From Nostoc sp. 'Lobaria pulmonaria (5183) cyanobiont' (GTDB lineage Bacteria; Cyanobacteriota; Cyanobacteriia; Cyanobacteriales; Nostocaceae): 64,000 nt of DNA. The notes below the pieces were generated by a model, which saw only the letters and a program-made list of their open reading frames with translations, made no database searches and was not told the DNA's origin. The position numbers were made by a program, and so were the translations under genes. Positions 24,137-32,153 of this stretch are shown here, piece by piece (the first letter of the stretch is position 1; every line of letters begins with the position of its first letter). Location: assembly GCF_002949795.1 (NCBI RefSeq), contig NZ_CP026692.1:5378545-5442544 (forward strand), written 5' to 3'.

Positions 24137-24384
24137 GCTACCAAGTAGTATTAGCACCTTCATCTGTGCAGACAATTACACAATTGGACTCAGTAGTGCA
24201 ACAACTACTAGCACAAAAGTTAGAGGAATTAGCATTAAATCCACTTCCAGAAGACGCTCACCCATTGAAGGAGACTGAACGACTGTATAAGGTTCGTTTG
24301 GGTGAATACCGCATTATTTACAAGATTGAGGATCAACCCTTGCTAGTAACAGTGATAAAGATTGCACATCTCAAAGATTATTAA
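24133..24384 (+). CDS. RelE/ParE family toxin
   Basis: 83 residues with the RelE/ParE fold pattern: YQVVLAPSSVQTITQLD N-terminal strand and helices, NPLPEDAHPLKETERLYKVR, the typical LGEYRIIYKIED strand and KIAHLKDY end. Family members cut ribosome-bound mRNA (RelE) or poison gyrase (ParE). The catalytic-type basic residues R (VRLGEYR) and the terminal KDY are present. Third gene of the overlapping module, coupled to the preceding ORF, which is the likely antitoxin. Confidence 0.88.
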   Translation: MSYQVVLAPSSVQTITQLDSVVQQLLAQKLEELALNPLPEDAHPLKETERLYKVRLGEYRIIYKIEDQPLLVTVIKIAHLKDY

Positions 24385-24475
24385 AGCTCGTTTGGAAAAG
24401 CGATCGCTTATAACCATCCAATGGCAACCAAAATAAAACTTCAAAATTTATAATACCACTACGCAACTAAAAATC

Positions 24476-24955
24476 TCACAAAATCTCTGCCAACTTTACC
24501 AGCAGACTATTTGCTAAATCCAATAACCTGATATGATCTGTATCAATACTATTTCCTTCACCAGCTAGCAGATTTTTTACAGCAGATAGCCTGTCATCTA
24601 CTTGAGAAATTCTCCAATATTCATCTAATTTTACTGCAAAATCAAACAGCGATCGCTCTCCTAAATGCTCTCTTACTTTAACGGCTACACTATCATTACT
24701 TACCAAAAATTCCTTGATAGTATCTAATCGAGAATTACCTAATATTTCGTCATCTCCCCATGTTTCTAGCCAGTCTCCCTCCACATCTTCAACGTAAATA
24801 TTGACAAAATCAACCCCATAAGTTAGCCAGTTCTGCTGCATTTGTCGCGCCGTCGCTAAAGCTTCAGCAAATGTATCTACTTGATTATTGCAGTGAGTTT
24901 CTCTTTTATTAGGCATAAAAGCTGTAATTAGCACGTAAGTATATAGGCTAGACAC
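24476..24955 (-). CDS. unrecognised protein, pair with the 25-kb gene
   Basis: 159 residues, acidic, soluble. No known family recognised. An alpha/beta N-terminal half (TYVLITAFMPNKRETHCNNQ, ATARQMQQNW, DFVNIYVEDVEGDWLETWGD) precedes a helical C-terminal half. The start is a GTG at 24955; an ATG 13 codons on is possible. It lies 28 bp after the upstream gene in the same direction, so the two are probably one operon within the defence-like island. Confidence 0.5.
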   Translation of the reverse strand: MSSLYTYVLITAFMPNKRETHCNNQVDTFAEALATARQMQQNWLTYGVDFVNIYVEDVEGDWLETWGDDEILGNSRLDTIKEFLVSNDSVAVKVREHLGERSLFDFAVKLDEYWRISQVDDRLSAVKNLLAGEGNSIDTDHIRLLDLANSLLVKLAEIL

Positions 24956-24983
24956 AAATCTGAAATATCAAATTCCTGAAAAT

Positions 24984-25673
24984 TCACGAAAATTTTAAAT
25001 ATTTACCACCAGAAAGGTAATCACTGTTATACAGGGCCACGTTGACTAACTGGTTGACAAAATTAGTATCCTTGGGATTGTAACTTAAGAACAATCCTCT
25101 CTCGATTTCCCACGATCGCAGTGTATTTTGCCAAGCTTCGTACTTTTGGTGATTAAGTTCTTCAGAAACACTGGTAACTTGAATACACAGTGGTTGATTG
25201 TTACGACTAACAATTAAATCTGTTGCCATAGAAAGGTCGGCTATATAACGCTGCCAAAAACTACCTTCTCGCTGAACAATATCTTGGGCTATTGATTTAA
25301 TGATATCATCATCTACCTGATTAAATTCGCCTGCCATCAATTTTTGCTTCCAAATATAAAACTTGGAGTCACTTGCATTAAACCATCTGGGAAATAGATA
25401 ACCATACCAATATCTCTCAATTGGCGTCATCATCTCGAACTTGGCTTTTTGTTCCTCTTCTGAAGGTAAAGATTTGATTATCAGCCATATTGTCGAATCC
25501 GTAATCACCTCTAGCAGAAAGGCAATGACAAAGGGTTTTGCAGTCAGGGAACCTGGTTTGATGTCTTTTACCCAACGATTGATTTCATCTAATCTTCTCG
25601 CTAAATTATGATCTATCGAGGAGGCTTGCTCGATAAGGGACTTTAGCTTATCCTTAATTTCTTGTGCTTGCAA
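24984..25673 (-). CDS. unrecognised protein with possible nuclease-like core
   Basis: 229 residues. A helical N-terminal half, with a PFVIAFLLEVITDSTIWLII stretch too amphipathic to be sure of membrane insertion, then ERYWYGYLFPRWFNASDSKF. The region ATDLIVSRNNQPLCIQVTSV resembles the D-(x)n-(E/Q)xK/T core of PD-(D/E)xK-fold proteins, where Asp and a Q-V-T tripeptide take the place of the catalytic pair. The start appears to be TTG at 25673. No family recognised. The position among nuclease-like and toxin genes suggests a defence role; this is inference. Confidence 0.5.
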   Translation of the reverse strand: MQAQEIKDKLKSLIEQASSIDHNLARRLDEINRWVKDIKPGSLTAKPFVIAFLLEVITDSTIWLIIKSLPSEEEQKAKFEMMTPIERYWYGYLFPRWFNASDSKFYIWKQKLMAGEFNQVDDDIIKSIAQDIVQREGSFWQRYIADLSMATDLIVSRNNQPLCIQVTSVSEELNHQKYEAWQNTLRSWEIERGLFLSYNPKDTNFVNQLVNVALYNSDYLSGGKYLKFS

Positions 25674-25765
25674 TCGATGCCCTACTTTCAGAAGATTACG
25701 CTTTTTTTACACATTGATAACTAGATTTTAACTTGAAAATGTCTTTAGTTAATTTCTTGATGTAA

Positions 25766-25891
25766 TCAAATATTCTCTAGTTCGATGCCCTGTATACGTA
25801 AAACCTCCCGCAGTTTAACAATTTCTTGCTCTGCTCGTTCGGCACGTTCTTCTGCCTGTTCGGCACGTAAACGTTCTTGTTCAGCCAATTC
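25766..25891 (-). pseudogene. detached coiled-coil tail of the Uma2 gene
   Basis: Directly after the TAA of the Uma2 ORF the same frame continues for 41 codons: ELAEQERLRAEQAEERAERA, then EQEIVKLREVLRIQGIELEN, the coiled-coil tail common at the C-terminus of this Uma2 subtype. One stop codon therefore separates body and tail. Confidence 0.7.
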
Positions 25892-26494
25892 TTATGATGA
25901 TAGTATCAATTGATTTTCAGTAGTGAAGAATCTTAATTTACCTTCATAAACTCCCAAATAAAGTTCTAACTGCTGACTCCACAAACGTCCATCAGTAGTG
26001 GTTTGAATTTCTTGATACCTACCATCAACTAGATGAAATCCCTGGAGTTCCATTGTTACAGGGTCAAACCAGAAATAATCTGGTGTACGGAAGGTATCTT
26101 GATAAACTTGTTTTTTTAAACCTTTATCAACTGCTGCCGTTGAACTTGACAAAATTTCCACAATCAGGTTTGGATATTTGCCGTCTTCTTGCCAGACTAC
26201 CCAACTCTTACGGTCTTTTTTCTGGGTTCCCAAAACTACAAAAAAGTCTGGGCCACGAAAATGTTCTGATTTTTTTTGATTAGAACTGTAGTAAATTGTC
26301 AAATTGCCAGAAGCATAAAAATCTTGCCTTTCTCGCCACCATAATTTTAGGATGCGAATCAGCAAATCGATTTGGTCACGGTGTAGATCACTTTCCAAGG
26401 GTGGCTCGTCACTCAGTATATCACCAGGAGGAAAAATTACTTCTTCCTCTGAAATATTATCAGAGATGAATTCTAAAGTAGCAGGTTCAGACAT
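25892..26494 (-). CDS. Uma2 family putative endonuclease, C-terminus cut by stop
   Basis: 200 residues with the Uma2 core: DQIDLLIRILKLWWRERQDF, GPDFFVVLGTQKK with the active-site-like aspartate, YPNLIVEILSSST with the glutamate strand, then KKQVYQDTFRTPDYFWFDPV and ELQGFHLVDGRYQEI. Ends LILSS-TAA, but the coiled-coil tail typical of this subtype follows in frame, so the TAA is probably a nonsense mutation that leaves the nuclease-like domain intact. Confidence 0.82.
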   Translation of the reverse strand: MSEPATLEFISDNISEEEVIFPPGDILSDEPPLESDLHRDQIDLLIRILKLWWRERQDFYASGNLTIYYSSNQKKSEHFRGPDFFVVLGTQKKDRKSWVVWQEDGKYPNLIVEILSSSTAAVDKGLKKQVYQDTFRTPDYFWFDPVTMELQGFHLVDGRYQEIQTTTDGRLWSQQLELYLGVYEGKLRFFTTENQLILSS

Positions 26495-26523
26495 CAGCGA
26501 TCGCTCCGCGATTTGCGTTCATT

Positions 26524-27168
26524 TTACTGAAAATTCGGTAACTTGCAGACGGCTTTGAAAACTTGTAATAACTCTATTGCATCTGGAGATTGACTCAAAT
26601 TTAATAATGGCATTAACTCATAAGTTGACTGGTTGTCATGTCTTAGATAAATAAATTGATAAAGCTGTCCATTAGTTACCAAACCCCAAACTGATGGTTG
26701 TTGCTCTATACTCTTAAAAGCATAAGTGAGTAATTGAGGTAAACCCTCAATCACATTGACCGAACTATTTTTCGTTTCAATTACTAGAACCCAAAAAGGC
26801 GGCGCAATATTACTTTGAGGATTGTTAATTGCTAAAATATCCATCCGTCCGGTAATTCTTCTGTCCTCATCTTCGATTGCGATCGCAATGCTATCTTCCA
26901 TTGTCAACCGAATCGGCACATCGTAAAATCCTGCTAACCGCATTAAGGGTGCGATCGTTATAAATTTAACCAAACCTTCAGAAATTTTTCCTGCGCTTAA
27001 ATAACGATCAAAGTCGTTTCTAATTCGTAATAAATCCTGCTGTTCAAACTCAGAAAGTAGTTCTAGACTTAAGAAGTCTGTGAATGAACCATTTAAAAGC
27101 TTTTCTACTTTGAGAAAGCGATGAACATCGTTGAGAGATAAACTGCTAGCTTCAACAGTGAGCGTCAT
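26524..27168 (-). CDS. HsdR_N-like restriction endonuclease-fold protein
   Basis: 214 residues. The core RITGRMDILAINN, then FWVLVIETKNSSVNVIEGLP QLLTYAF, matches the PD-(D/E)xK nuclease fold as in the N-terminal part of type I restriction subunit R: D in GRMDIL, E-T-K as E-x-K, and a Q in PQLLTYA. There is no helicase part, so it is a stand-alone nuclease-like domain of the type annotated in many cyanobacteria as restriction endonuclease subunit R. Gap to the downstream Uma2 gene is 29 bp, so co-transcription is likely. Confidence 0.72.
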   Translation of the reverse strand: MTLTVEASSLSLNDVHRFLKVEKLLNGSFTDFLSLELLSEFEQQDLLRIRNDFDRYLSAGKISEGLVKFITIAPLMRLAGFYDVPIRLTMEDSIAIAIEDEDRRITGRMDILAINNPQSNIAPPFWVLVIETKNSSVNVIEGLPQLLTYAFKSIEQQPSVWGLVTNGQLYQFIYLRHDNQSTYELMPLLNLSQSPDAIELLQVFKAVCKLPNFQ

Positions 27169-27397
27169 AATTTTAGAAGATGTTTGTCAAGACTACTTAC
27201 ATTTTGCAACATTCCCGATAGATAGGTTGTAAAACGTCTTTACATTTCTTGATCGCTTGCTTTTGCTAGATGAAAATGAATGTAAACTAAATAACTCGGC
27301 AATTTCTACCTAGCTTAACGAAAATCTAAATAATGTCTAGCACAACTGGGCTAAGAATAGTTTTTAGTAACAATAGCGATCGCACTCATAACTAACC

Positions 27398-29371
27398 ATG
27401 TCTCAACCAACTATAGAATCAATCCTACAAGAGAACCGCCTCTTTCATCCTGCCTCGGAATTCTCGCAAAATGCTCATATCAAAAGTCTGGAAGACTATC
27501 AGCGCCTTTATGACAAAGCCAAAGCCGATCCACAGCAATTTTGGGCAGATTTGGCTGGAACAGAATTAGAATGGTTCCAAAAATGGGATACAGTATTAGA
27601 CTGGGAACCACCTTTTGCTAAATGGTTCGTTGGTGGTAAAATAAATATTTCTTACAATTGCCTTGACAGACATCTCACTACCTGGCGCAAAAATAAAGCA
27701 GCATTGATTTGGGAAGGCGAACCAGGTGATTCGCGTACCCTCACTTATGCCCAACTGCACCGGGAAGTTTGCCAGTTTGCCAATGTATTGAAGCAACTGG
27801 GTGTCCAAAAAGGCGATCGCGTTGGTATTTATATGCCAATGATTCCCGAAGCTGCGATCGCCATGTTAGCTTGTGCCCGAATCGGCGCACCCCACAGCGT
27901 GGTATTTGGTGGTTTTAGTGCCGAAGCTTTGCGCGATCGCTTAATTGATGCTCAGGCTAAACTGGTAATCACGGCTGATGGTGGTTGGCGCAAAGATGCG
28001 ATCGTGCCTCTCAAGGAACAGGTAGACAAAGCTTTAGCTGATGGTGCTGTTCCCAGTGTCGAAAATGTCCTAGTTGTCAAGCGCACTGGACAAGAAACTT
28101 ATATGCAGTTGGGCGGACGCGATCATTGGTGGCATGATTTGCAAAAAGGAGTATCAGCAGATTGTCCCGCCGAACCGATGGACAGTGAAGATATGCTGTT
28201 TGTCCTCTACACTTCCGGCAGCACGGGCAAACCGAAGGGCGTAGTGCATACAACTGCTGGTTATAATTTGTATACGCACATGACCACCAAGTGGATATTC
28301 GACCTCCAAGACACGGATGTATATTGGTGTACTGCGGATGTCGGTTGGATTACAGGACACAGCTACATTGTCTACGGCCCCCTTTCCAACGGCGCAACTA
28401 CGGTGATGTATGAAGGTGCGCCCCGTGCTTCTAATCCTGGCTGTTTCTGGGATGTAATTGAAAAATACGGCGTTAATATTTTTTATACCGCACCTACGGC
28501 AATTCGGGCATTTATTAAGATGGGCGAACAACATCCGAATGCGCGAAACCTGTCTTCGTTGCGTTTGTTGGGAACCGTCGGCGAACCAATTAACCCGGAA
28601 GCTTGGATGTGGTATCACAAAGTTATTGGTGGGGAACGCTGTCCAATTGTGGATACTTGGTGGCAAACGGAAACCGGCGGTATTATGATTACACCACTAC
28701 CAGGGGCAATTCCCACCAAACCCGGTTCCGCAACTCTTCCCTTCCCTGGAATTATTGCAGATGTCATAGATTTAGAAGGAAACACCGTACCCAATAAGGA
28801 AGGCGGTTATTTAGCAGTGCGACATCCGTGGCCAGGAATGATGCGGACAGTCTACGGCGATCCAGAACGCTTCCGCCGCACTTACTGGGAACACATTCCG
28901 CCCAAAGATGGTAATTATATTTACTTTGCTGGTGATGGCGCAAGACAAGATGAAGACGGCTATTTCTGGGTAATGGGTCGTGTGGATGACGTATTGAATG
29001 TATCAGGACACCGACTCGGTACAATGGAAGTAGAATCAGCTTTAGTTTCTCACCCAGCAGTTGCAGAAGCGGCGGTAGTGGGTAAGCCAGATGAACTCAA
29101 AGGTGAAGAAGTAGTTGCTTTTGTGACTTTAGAAGGCACTTATCAGGCAAGTGAGGAACTGAGTAAAGAACTCAAAATACACGTTGTCAAAGAAATTGGT
29201 GCGATCGCCCGTCCGGGAGAAATCCGCTTTACAGACGCTTTGCCCAAAACGCGATCGGGTAAGATTATGCGGCGCTTATTGCGGAATCTAGCTGCTGGAC
29301 AAGAGGTATCTGGAGATACTTCGACATTGGAAGATCGGAGCGTGTTAGATAAGTTACGAGAAGGCGCGTAA
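27398..29371 (+). CDS. acs: acetyl-CoA synthetase (AMP-forming)
   Basis: 657 residues, full length. Activates acetate to acetyl-CoA through acetyl-AMP. Motifs: YTSGSTGKPKG (271-281) phosphate loop, DTWWQTETGG, YFAGDGARQDEDGYFWVMGR with the hinge aspartate, and PKTRSGKIMRRLLRN with K622, the residue acetylated in regulated homologues. The upstream gap of 230 bp to the divergent island genes should hold its promoter. A stem-loop at 29391-29423 follows the stop. Confidence 0.97.
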   Translation: MSQPTIESILQENRLFHPASEFSQNAHIKSLEDYQRLYDKAKADPQQFWADLAGTELEWFQKWDTVLDWEPPFAKWFVGGKINISYNCLDRHLTTWRKNKAALIWEGEPGDSRTLTYAQLHREVCQFANVLKQLGVQKGDRVGIYMPMIPEAAIAMLACARIGAPHSVVFGGFSAEALRDRLIDAQAKLVITADGGWRKDAIVPLKEQVDKALADGAVPSVENVLVVKRTGQETYMQLGGRDHWWHDLQKGVSADCPAEPMDSEDMLFVLYTSGSTGKPKGVVHTTAGYNLYTHMTTKWIFDLQDTDVYWCTADVGWITGHSYIVYGPLSNGATTVMYEGAPRASNPGCFWDVIEKYGVNIFYTAPTAIRAFIKMGEQHPNARNLSSLRLLGTVGEPINPEAWMWYHKVIGGERCPIVDTWWQTETGGIMITPLPGAIPTKPGSATLPFPGIIADVIDLEGNTVPNKEGGYLAVRHPWPGMMRTVYGDPERFRRTYWEHIPPKDGNYIYFAGDGARQDEDGYFWVMGRVDDVLNVSGHRLGTMEVESALVSHPAVAEAAVVGKPDELKGEEVVAFVTLEGTYQASEELSKELKIHVVKEIGAIARPGEIRFTDALPKTRSGKIMRRLLRNLAAGQEVSGDTSTLEDRSVLDKLREGA

Positions 29372-29390
29372 ATAATTCCAAATGAGCTTA

Positions 29391-29423
29391 GTAGGGGCGC
29401 ACATATATGTATGCGACCCTTAC
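29391..29423. terminator. stem-loop after acs
   Basis: GTAGGGGCGCA and its near-complement (TGCGACCCTTAC) enclose a CATATATG loop. It resembles a dispersed Nostoc intergenic hairpin; a weak terminator function is plausible, though no clear T-tract follows. Confidence 0.4.
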
Positions 29424-29503
29424 CGTTTGTTTTGTGATGCGTTACGCACTAACGCAGGGCAATTTATTATAAAGATTAGAACATTATTGAGGCATTCAGG
29501 GCG

Positions 29504-30184
29504 ATGAAGGTGAAGTGCAAATCCAAATCAGCATTTGTTCAACCTATTGGCTGCATGATGCTGAGTATTATCAGTGTAATGGGGATATCACCATTAGTCT
29601 TAGCGGTTCCTGGACAAGTTTCTTTGCATTCGCCAGAACAGTCTGCACAGAGACAACCACAAAAAATAGCACAAGCTTCAGGTACAGATACACCAGAGCG
29701 ATCGCAACTCCTGCAACAAGCCAATGCTTTATTTAGTCAGGGAGACTTAACAGGTGCAGAGGAAAATTTACGCAAATTAATTAAAAAGTTCCCAGAAGAT
29801 GCTTTTGGACACTTTCAACTGGGAAATGTGCTTTTTCGGCAAAAGAAACCAGAAGATGCAATTAGCTCCTATCGAGAAGCCATTCGCCTCCGGCCAAAAT
29901 ACGCAATAGCTTACAATGCGATCGGTGTTGTTTACGCAAGCCAGAGTCGCTGGGAACAAGCCATTACTGAATATAAAAAAGCTCTGGAAATTAATCCTAA
30001 TTATGGCGAGGGGCTGACTAATTTCGCAGTAGCATTGTGGCAAACAAATAAAAAAGACGAGGCGCTATCTTCTTTAGAAAAAGCTTTAAATATTTTCAAA
30101 GCACAGAATAGAGGTGAAAAAGTTAACCAAGTAGAACGAATTTTAAAAGAGATCAAAACTGCTGATGAGCCAGGTGTTTCCTGA
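29504..30184 (+). CDS. exported TPR protein
   Basis: 226 residues. Signal peptide at the N-terminus (VQPIGCMMLSIISVMGISPL VLAVPG; cleavage after LAV or further), then a Gln-rich linker and three to four TPR hairpins: ANALFSQGDLTGAEENLRKL, AFGHFQLGNVLFRQKKPEDA, YAIAYNAIGVVYASQSRWEQ, NYGEGLTNFAVALWQTNKKD. Periplasmic scaffold by prediction; partner unknown. A cysteine in the signal is not in a good lipobox. Confidence 0.75.
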   Translation: MKVKCKSKSAFVQPIGCMMLSIISVMGISPLVLAVPGQVSLHSPEQSAQRQPQKIAQASGTDTPERSQLLQQANALFSQGDLTGAEENLRKLIKKFPEDAFGHFQLGNVLFRQKKPEDAISSYREAIRLRPKYAIAYNAIGVVYASQSRWEQAITEYKKALEINPNYGEGLTNFAVALWQTNKKDEALSSLEKALNIFKAQNRGEKVNQVERILKEIKTADEPGVS

Positions 30185-30261
30185 TAATCATATTATTCAG
30201 TCGAGAAAATTCAGAAGAGTTGTTGACGATTAACTTTAAAAGGGTGTTTTTCAAGTAAAGA

Positions 30262-30293
30262 TCCCCCCTAACCCCACTGTTTTAAAGGGGGGA
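30262..30293. terminator. hairpin of the CCCCCCTAACCCC type
   Basis: TCCCCCC and GGGGGGA enclose a loop of about 18 bases; a common intergenic hairpin in Nostoc genomes. It lies 80 bp after the TPR gene and may help terminate it. Confidence 0.4.
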
Positions 30294-30372
30294 ATAAATT
30301 GAAATGTTCCTTAGATTTTGAAGAATCTAATCTACAAATCTTTGATATATCAAAACAAAATAATTTGTAGTA

Positions 30373-30660
30373 ATGAATGAAATATTTTTTTTAGCCAGAG
30401 AAACTGTAAGAGTGATTTTTCACATGGATGGAGGATACACAAGGGTAGTCTGGGAACGTTCAGAGAATACTGCATGGGCAGGCATAGGATGGATTTTTGA
30501 TATACCAACTCATGTAATACCATGCGATTTACGAGTAATAGGTTCTCATTTTCTATTGTCTATAGTTAAGCCGAATGCGAATGATTGTGAGGATATAGAA
30601 AATATCCGCAGTAATCGTAATAGCTTTTTTCATATAGAAAGATTGACTTTTGTTATATAA
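30373..30660 (+). CDS. small hypothetical protein
   Basis: 95 residues, MNEIFFLARETVRVIFHMDG GYTRVVWERSENTAWAGIG: a beta-rich single-domain pattern with many aromatic residues; no signal, no membrane segment. Family not recognised. The stop directly abuts an in-frame ATG of the following ORF region (30661), but the Uma2 gene more likely starts 87 bases later. Confidence 0.45.
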   Translation: MNEIFFLARETVRVIFHMDGGYTRVVWERSENTAWAGIGWIFDIPTHVIPCDLRVIGSHFLLSIVKPNANDCEDIENIRSNRNSFFHIERLTFVI

Positions 30661-30747
30661 ATGGCATCTAACCTAGTAGCGCGTCTATTCAAAAATAGTA
30701 AAATAGCAATCTACAATAAGAATCAGACAACCCATTGGTTAAAGCCT

Positions 30748-31527
30748 ATGACTTCCCTATCGGCATTAACTTTACCTGACCACACCCAGTTACCCGACTC
30801 AGATGGTACGTTCGTGAAAAACTGGCAAGAGCATCCTCAAAGTATCTTACTCACTGACTCGATTAAACTTGTCTTAGAGGAACTTCATCCTGATAGTCAA
30901 TATTGTATTGGACAAGATTCTGGTATCTACTGGCGATTAACAGATCCTCCTGAGAAAGGGGCTGAAGCACCAGACTGGTTTTATGTACCCAATGTACCAC
31001 CGACACTTAACGGTAAAATGCGCCGTTCTTATGTGCTGTGGAAGGAGTATGTTGCACCCCTAATTGTGATTGAATTTGTCTCTGGAGATGGTTCAGAAGA
31101 ACGAGATAACACACCGCCATCTCAAGGTGAAGGTGGAAATGTTGGTAAGTTTTGGGTTTATGAGCAGGCAATTCGAGTGCCTTATTATGGGATTTATGAA
31201 GTAGCAAAAGCGCAAGTGCAAGTTTACCACCTAGTCGATAATACTTATGAACTAATGCAACCCAATGAACGAGGATATTACCCAATTGTTCCTATGGGTG
31301 TAGAGTTAGGAATCTGGCAAGGATTTTATCAGAATGCAGAGTTACCTTGGTTACGCTGGTGGGATGCACAAGGAAATTTACTGCTAACAGGTGAGGAACG
31401 TGCTGTGATTGAGCGAGAAAGGGCGGAAGTTGAGCGACAAAAGCGAGAGAGAATTGTAGAGAAATTGCGATCGCTCTCTGCTGAACAACTCAACGCTTTA
31501 GGAATTGACCCAGAAATGTTAGATTAG
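30748..31527 (+). CDS. Uma2 family putative endonuclease with coiled-coil tail
   Basis: 259 residues from the ATG at 30748; an upstream in-frame ATG (30661) adds 29 residues that do not look like the family. Core: YCIGQDSGIYWRLTDPPEKG, EAPDWFYVPNVPP with the aspartate, YVAPLIVIEFVSGDGSEERD with the glutamate, GKFWVYEQAIRVPYYGIYEV. C-terminal tail is a charged coiled coil (ERAVIERERAEVERQKRERI) ending LGIDPEMLD. Its stop overlaps the stop of the convergent Uma2 gene by four bases. Confidence 0.85.
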   Translation: MTSLSALTLPDHTQLPDSDGTFVKNWQEHPQSILLTDSIKLVLEELHPDSQYCIGQDSGIYWRLTDPPEKGAEAPDWFYVPNVPPTLNGKMRRSYVLWKEYVAPLIVIEFVSGDGSEERDNTPPSQGEGGNVGKFWVYEQAIRVPYYGIYEVAKAQVQVYHLVDNTYELMQPNERGYYPIVPMGVELGIWQGFYQNAELPWLRWWDAQGNLLLTGEERAVIERERAEVERQKRERIVEKLRSLSAEQLNALGIDPEMLD

Positions 31528-32105
31528 GAAATATCATCATCTATCAATATTACATCTTCATATATTTCTGGGATCGCACACCGAAAATCAACGCTACCTA
31601 AATGCACTTCTTCCCCTTTTTCATAAGGGTAAAGTACCCAATGTCCTTCCTGATTGCGGCGGAAGCATTCTACACTCATTCGGTCTGGTGAAATTAGCAC
31701 ATATTCTTGTAATGATTCTAAGTGTCGATAACTAGCAAATTTTTTTCCTCTGTCATAGCCTTCAGTTGACTCAGAAAGCACTTCGATAATTAAGCAAGGA
31801 TAGCACTTAAAATATTCAAATTCTTTATCTCGTGCATCGCAAGTCACCATTACATCAGGATAAAAATAGCGATTTATGACATCAATTTGTGTTTTCATGT
31901 CTAACATATAGACACGGCAACCACTACCCCGCAGATGGTTTCGTAGCAGTACAAACAAATTTCCTACGATAGTAACATGAGCATCACTTGCCCCTGCCAT
32001 TGCGTAGACTTGCCCATCAATATACTCGTGTTTGATTTCACTTACTTTCTCGCCTTCTAGATATTCTTCTGGGGAGATATAGTACTCACTTTGGCTAATG
32101 ACCAT
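31524..32105 (-). CDS. Uma2 family putative endonuclease
   Basis: 193 residues. MVISQSEYYISPEEYLEGEK, VSEIKHEYIDGQVYAMAGAS, DAHVTIVGNLFVLLRNHLRG, FYPDVMVTCDARDKEF with the active-site-like PDVMV aspartate, KCYPCLIIEVLSESTEGYDR with the glutamate, then GKKFASYRHLESLQEYVLI: a complete example of the most common Uma2 subtype. Convergent overlap with the neighbouring Uma2 gene. Role unknown. Confidence 0.88.
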   Translation of the reverse strand: MVISQSEYYISPEEYLEGEKVSEIKHEYIDGQVYAMAGASDAHVTIVGNLFVLLRNHLRGSGCRVYMLDMKTQIDVINRYFYPDVMVTCDARDKEFEYFKCYPCLIIEVLSESTEGYDRGKKFASYRHLESLQEYVLISPDRMSVECFRRNQEGHWVLYPYEKGEEVHLGSVDFRCAIPEIYEDVILIDDDIS

Positions 32106-32153
32106 TTTAGTACCTTAGTAGTTTTATCAAACATTTTAACTCATACAACAAAT

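Noticed and set aside
27596..29024. Long ORFs antisense to acs, up to 170 codons
   Set aside because: Shadows of a well-defined, conserved coding sequence.
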